A DNA stretch of 64,000 nucleotides from positions 16,391,601 to 16,455,600 of the forward strand of contig CM119267.1 in NCBI GenBank assembly GCA_051294375.1, in the 5' to 3' direction. Shown piece by piece: positions 58,646-64,000 of the stretch. Every line of letters starts with the position of its first letter. Position 1 is the stretch's first letter. The DNA comes from Paraspadella gotoi (lineage: Eukaryota > Chaetognatha). A model generated the notes under the pieces. The model ran no database searches, had not been told where the DNA came from, and saw nothing but the letters and a program-made list of their open reading frames with translations. The translations under genes and the position numbers were made by a program.

Positions 58646-61600
58646 CGATTTTGTAACTGCTTTTCTTCTATAATTTAAAAAAACACATTTATTTAGGGGG
58701 AGGAGAGCGCGAGGAGAAGGTACAAGTTTGCGTTTTCATTTGAATATAAGAGTTAAGGAGCGAAAAACGGGAAGAAATCGAACGAATAACATCAGCAGTC
58801 ACAACCATGAATATCTTCTTTTTTTTTCCCACTTAAAAACCAAAAAATTACCAAGGGAAGGCGTTTTTATTTCCGTTTAACAGCGAAAGAAGAGAGAAGA
58901 GAGAGAAGAGACAGTGTTGAAGTCTTGGGATAAGCTCCAGGAAATTTTCTTTTTTAAAAAATGACATTCAAAAATAGGAGCAAAAGAGGGGGCAAGCGCC
59001 CGAGGGTAGACTTATTGTTGAGAGAGCAATGCGGTCGGACCAAATTCTAATATGTATCTATGGGATCCCACTAATGCGCTAAGATGAGATGGCATGCGGG
59101 TAGCGAGCTAGAAAAAGATAGGAATCATAGAAAAAAAAGGTAAAAAAAAGGAAGAGGGGTTCAACGATCTGTAAGACTGGCGTTTGGTTGCGGGGGAAAA
59201 AAAGGGCATAGCGATGAAAAAAAAACCAGGTATGGAGTATATTTTTTTGTTTTTAAGATTAAAACCGAAAAATAAAATTAAAAACTGGCAAACCAATGAA
59301 AAAAAATCTGAAGGGATTTTTCTAATTCAAGACTGTCTAAATCGAAAAGGATTTTCACGAGAGTTTTTTGGGTTCGAAAACCGAGAGACATTTGGTTTTT
59401 TTCTATCGGGTCTTGTGGCATATCTGTACGACGGGATTAAAAAACAAACAAAAGATCATTTTCGACGACAATCGTTTTAAACCAAAAGTTTATCTGTTTT
59501 TTTCAGGTTCTAAAAAATAAGCTGATATGTCACAATTTTTATCTAAATGAAAATCAAAAAAGGCTAAAAAGAGAGAATGAGTTTTTTGGTTGTTTTTTTT
59601 GTTTATTTTTTTATTTTGTGTGAAGAGAGAAAAAATTACAGCATCTGCCGAATTTTGAACTGACGATTTAATGGTTTCGATTTTATTGGATTATATCCGG
59701 ATATTATTTTTAAACAGATTACCGTAACTCGTCGCATCTCGTTACTACTGTAGGGTGCAAGATTAGATTAGGATGTAACAAATTATTTATTTTTTTGGTT
59801 TGATTTAATCTATTTTTTGGAAGAAGCGGAGAATTTAAGATTTAGCTTGCTCCGATCGGCTGACAGCTGGGGATAAAGTCGGACCGTAGCGAAGAGAGGC
59901 TACATGACGGCAATAGATCGGGGAGACAGAGATTTGGTAAGATGTCGTTTTTAAAATGCAATAAACATCTAACACGCAATTAAAGTCGGTTGGACTCGTA
60001 AATTGTCTAATTACAGTTGTGGTTGAATTCACTCGTCAAAAGAATTATTGCAGAGAAACTTTGTCCCGGTATTTAAGCACTAACAAGGAATATTTAAAAG
60101 CAGGTGCAAGCTGTTTAACGCAATGAAAATGCCTTCTTTAAAGCATCGAGACGTACAAGATTTTTTTCCGACCAATATACGGCGCTCCGTGGCTGCTGCA
60201 GACGATGACACGCCCTCCAAATGAAGGAAGTGTCGCAGGATGCAGGATCTGAGCGTCTTGAGAAAACGTACCATCTCTTTCTCTGCGTATTTTCGAAAAT
60301 GAACCGGGACTTCGGCGTGCCACTCTGCGATTTAACAAAATGGGATGGAGATGGGGAGAAAATGGGTGAGGAGATGGGGAAAGAGATGGGCAGAAATGGG
60401 GTGAGAGAATGGGAAAGAGATGGGAGAGGATGGGATGTAAACGAAATATAAAAGGCAAGGAGAAATGGCCAAGGTGGATAGGAAAAGAACGGGATGGAGT
60501 TGGGAAGCGACGTGGAGAGATATTTGGAAAGAGGAGAGAAAATAAAAAAAAAAATATTTAAGGACTGATCCATAAAGCGTAGACAGAGAAAGATAATGCA
60601 TACGAAAACTTACCTTACAGAAGAATAATAAGTAAAAATCGAAGATAAAAGTATGAAGAAAGTAAAGAGACGAAGAAACGACGCCCTTTAAAAGTCGTCA
60701 AGAATGATCACACAATCAACAACACATTCTCCAGGACTATTTTTACTTTTGCCTCCAAAAACCTAAATGCAGATTCGATATTTTTGAAAAAAACAAAACA
60801 GTGTTTTATTCTCTAATAAACCATTTAGATACGATCCGAATTGCATGTTTTGCCAACAGTACCTGAACACTATCTCCTCTCTCTCTTCTCTCTCGAGCTC
60901 TCTCTATCTCGAAACGATCTTACTCTCTCCTCATCGTCTCGCTCCTCATCTGATCTCAGTCTGCATCTCTCTCTCTTCTCCCCTGACCGTCCCTCTTCCG
61001 CCAATCTATCCTCTCACACCTTTCGAACGAAGTGAAACAAAAGAGCAGAGGAAGAACTACCCTAAGCAAATTTGGCGCCATTACCAATGGGAAAGTGCGT
61101 ATCACGTCCAATAGCGAGTGAACGCGATCACTTCCTTCGGAGGGCGAAGACCTGAGCGAGGAAAATAATGTACGCTGATTTGACGAAGATTTTTGGAGTT
61201 GAATCTTTTTCAAAGGAGAAGAGTGAAAAACTAATATTGTACCCATGTTTACGGTAGATTATAATTTATAGGCGTAGAAAATATATCTACTTCATTCATG
61301 ATACAAAACTTTTTGTGGGGAGGGTTCATTTTGGGTCCATTCTCCGCCGATTTTTTTTCTGCCAAAAAGTGAACGGTTTTAGTTGTCATTAAATTTATTT
61401 AACTTATTTAGTTTTTGGAAGGGTTTTTGTCACTTACGTATTTGTAAGCATCAAGTAAAACATATGAAACGAAAAACATCTAACTGAGCGTAAAATAAAG
61501 AATAATATAGATAGATTTATCCCTATGGATAAAAACATCATATATAACTTTGGTCCCGCCCACAAAAATATCATTCACCACCAGACCTTTCTTATTAGGG

Positions 61601-62277
61601 GGCCTCATTGCATATGTATGATTTTTCTATATTAATAGATACTAACAGGAACATGATGTGTTGATATCTATTAGAAAACTAGGACAGATTGTCATCTAAC
61701 CTGCAGTGTTTTAATAGAGTACTCGTTACAAAGTCCGCTCTAATTTCCAGAAGTCAATACTGACGTTCCTCTTTTCCCAAAAATTGAGTTATTAGATTAT
61801 AAGAATGATAAGTAACATTTTTTTAACGAAAGAAACGCAATATACTATTGTGATTAAAGAATGAGATTAAATAACAAAATCCTTCATAAAATATAAAAAT
61901 AAGAGAAGTAGTGAAAACAAGTAATTTGAAAATTTCAACTAGAAAGTAAAGAGTGGATGAGCCCAGTGCAAGTAATTAACCAGTCATTTCTTCTCCTCTC
62001 CCCTCTCAGTCCGCTCATCCTTCTCGTCCGGCTTTTCGCGGGAAAGGCTCCAGGGAAGAGTTTACTCAACTTTTATGTCGTCGAGTTTCACGTGGAATAA
62101 TTATGGAACGTGGAGACTTCATATTCCAGGTTGTGAGGCGCATCAGTCGTTACAAAGAGAGACCTTTTTTGGCGAGCGTACAATTAGATGGAATGGAAGC
62201 CCCAAAAAATTCATAATTTGGTTTGCTAGTTAATAATTTTAGCAATCGAATTATCAGATTATTAAGTATATTTTAAT
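58646..62277. other. Long unannotated stretch, no gene supported
   Basis: AT-rich with a purine tract at 60350-60440 (GGGATGGAGATGGGGA-like units) and a TC-rich patch at 60870-60980. The Ser/Pro/His-rich minus-strand frames at 60115-60601 are translations of the purine tract. Confidence 0.4.
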
Positions 62278-62396
62278 ATAATAGAATATAATATAATAAT
62301 TAATAATAATAATAATATAATCAATAATAATAATAATAATAATAATATATAAGTAAGTAATAATAATATAATATAATAATAATAATAATAATATAT
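62278..62396 (+). repeat. (TAA)n / (AATAAT)n AT-rich repeat
   Basis: TAATAATAA units with TATAA interruptions. Confidence 0.95.
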
Positions 62397-62745
62397 ACGT
62401 TAGCTAGTCTTATACCTAATAACATTATTGTTAATGAGAATACTATTATAAATACTACTTATTTAAATATATGTTAAGTGTAAAACTTTTAGATATAGAT
62501 AGATAGATTATATGTAAGACACCATGTAATTAATCACATCAAAATAAAACCAGTGTTACAGACTTTCAGCTGTTTTCTAACGATAATAAGATCAAGGAAA
62601 AAGAAAACCCAACAATTGAAAGTTTAACAGCGACTCAACAAAGGTCAGACAATGATCAAAGCTCAATAGAAAAGACAAACAACCACGGATCCCTTCACCA
62701 TAGGTCAAAGTCCCAGGCGAATACCGGTGATTAATCTGGCGGCAG

Positions 62746-62993
62746 AGACGAGAGAGAGAGAGAGAGAGAAGAGAGAGAGGAGGAGAAAGCAGAGAGAAGA
62801 GAGAGAGAAGATGAGAAGAGAGAGAGGAGAGAAGAGAAGATAAGAGAGGAGAGTGAAGACACAGAGGAGACAGAGAGTAGACGAGAGAGAGAGAGAGAGA
62901 GAGAAAAAGAGAGAGAGAGAAGGAGAGAGAGAGCGAGAGAGAGAGAGAGAGGAGAGAGAGGAGAGGGAGCAGAGAGAAGAGAGAGAGAAAGTG
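62746..62993 (+). repeat. Long (GA)n purine tract, cut by a gap
   Basis: Nearly 250 bases of GAGAGA with short interruptions, ending at a 25-N gap. Confidence 0.95.
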
Positions 62994-63018
62994 NNNNNNN
63001 NNNNNNNNNNNNNNNNNN
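62994..63018. other. Assembly gap of exactly 25 N
   Basis: Lies between the two copies of the 53-kb/63-kb direct duplication, immediately left of the compact copy. Confidence 0.99.
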
Positions 63019-63057
63019 TTTCTTTTTTTCTTTCTTTCTTTCTTTCTTTCTTTTTTT
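63019..63057 (+). repeat. (TTTC)n microsatellite
   Basis: TTTCTTTC units immediately right of the gap. Confidence 0.93.
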
Positions 63058-63074
63058 CCCTTTTTTTTCCTCTC

Positions 63075-63400
63075 GCCTTTTCTTCCTCAAATAAAAATCA
63101 AGAGTGAAAAGGAAAGAGACAACGAAAAACTCTTTTTTTTCCCTCCCGTTTTGTTTTTTGTTTATTATCCTTTTTTTTTTTACCCCGGTGTTTTTTCTCT
63201 GTTTCCTCAGTTCTTTTGTTTTGTTTTTAATCCTCCATCCTTCGCTTCCTTTCGGCTCCTTATTCCTCCCTTTTTTCCTCCGCGGAGGAAAGGAAAAAAA
63301 AATGGAAAAGAAAACAAGAAACCAGAACCCAAGCGAGAAAAAAAAAGGAAAAAAAAGGGGAAGAATCCAGGTTGGAAGAAAGAAACCACCTTTTTTTCCC
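63075..63400 (+). repeat. Direct duplication, compact copy (partner 53380-54130)
   Basis: See the partner for anchors. The Lys-rich frame at 63104-63547 arises from A-rich DNA and is not called as a gene. Confidence 0.6.
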
Positions 63401-63748
63401 GCCGAGGAAAATCAGAGGAGCTTTTCAACTGAAGAGGTTTCCCCTTTGTTAATCGTAAAAAGCGCTCTCGCAACAGAGGGCGCGCGAGAGTGCAACGAGA
63501 GAGAGAGAGAGAGGAAGAGAGAAAAAGAGAAGCGGCCAATGAGCTAAAAACCAAAGGTTTCCTCTGCTTAATTATTTTTTTCTACTTTTCTCTTTTCTTT
63601 TTTTTTCTTGTTTCTTGATCTCCAGTAAGTTTTTTTTTTTATTTTCTCTTCGCGATCTTTCATGCGAATATCGACAGCTTGATGTTGGAAACAATTCAAG
63701 TGGAAGAGGGGAAAGATTTACACTCGGAGATAGAACATAAAGAAAGAA

Positions 63749-63808
<60 letters not shown>

Positions 63809-64000
63809 TTTTTCTCTTTCTTTTCATCATTGTCTTCTTCCCTTTATGGAGTCAGCCTTTGAAGGTTTAGAAAGTTGGCAAGCGGTGATGGAAGCGTTGA
63901 TGGATGACGTCGGCGCCGAATGCCGCGGAAATGCCGCTGAAATGCCGTAGAAAATCTGGGGAAAATGCGGCGGCGATGCGGCAGGAGGAGAAAAAAAAAC
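63401..64000. other. Unannotated end of window with a GA tract
   Basis: Contains a (GA)n microsatellite at about 63750-63804 and a GC-richer end with ATGCCG/GCGGCG words. No gene is seen. Confidence 0.5.

Overview
The window looks like eukaryotic, mostly non-coding genomic DNA, probably from an arthropod (possibly a hymenopteran insect; that guess rests only on style). The support is pervasive GA/TC, CGA and TTTC microsatellites, an AT-rich middle mixed with GC-rich CG-dense patches, scaffold N-gaps, and a DIRS-type retrotransposon. I found no convincing host protein-coding gene, rRNA or intact tRNA. Nearly all long open frames are translations of simple repeats (poly Ser/Leu/Arg-Glu/Lys/Phe) or run through N-gaps.

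Layout. 1-12.7 kb: non-coding DNA with microsatellites, a GC-rich patch at 4.1-4.56 kb, and a direct duplication (about 1.5-3.0 kb versus 4.7-5.65 kb) on either side of a 25-N gap. 12.7-19.1 kb: a gapped block (14.15-16.14 kb) followed by a diverged, gap-free second copy (16.14-19.05 kb); each holds a tRNA-like (SINE-like) segment, clear only in the first. 19-24 kb: unique sequence, CG-dense patches, a 32-bp minisatellite, paired YY1-like sites and a possible core promoter. 24.11-29.1 kb and 41.5-49.4 kb: two arms of a large imperfect inverted repeat. 29.1-34.2 kb: AT-rich sequence with minisatellites. 34.25-40.28 kb: a decayed but recognisable DIRS-like tyrosine-recombinase retrotransposon with inverted terminal repeats and remnants of gag, reverse transcriptase, RNase H and recombinase. 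49.4-64 kb: unannotated sequence, gaps and purine tracts, with a further direct duplication (53.38-54.13 kb versus 63.07-63.40 kb).

The main result beyond the transposon is structural. At least four pairs of segments are long diverged copies of each other, direct or inverted, differing mainly by small insertions and deletions. Six N-gaps are exactly 25 bases long; the others vary from 139 to 526. In two pairs the gap-free copy carries real sequence where the other has N-gaps. The simplest reading is a short-read scaffold whose gaps were extended with error-prone long reads, leaving false duplications. True recent duplications with heavy indel divergence are the alternative. All pairings were made by eye; no alignment was run.

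Only the DIRS-like element shows functional genes acting together: Gag for particle formation, RT/RNase H to copy the RNA, and a tyrosine recombinase to integrate a circular intermediate. This copy has frameshifts and stops throughout and is almost certainly inactive as written.
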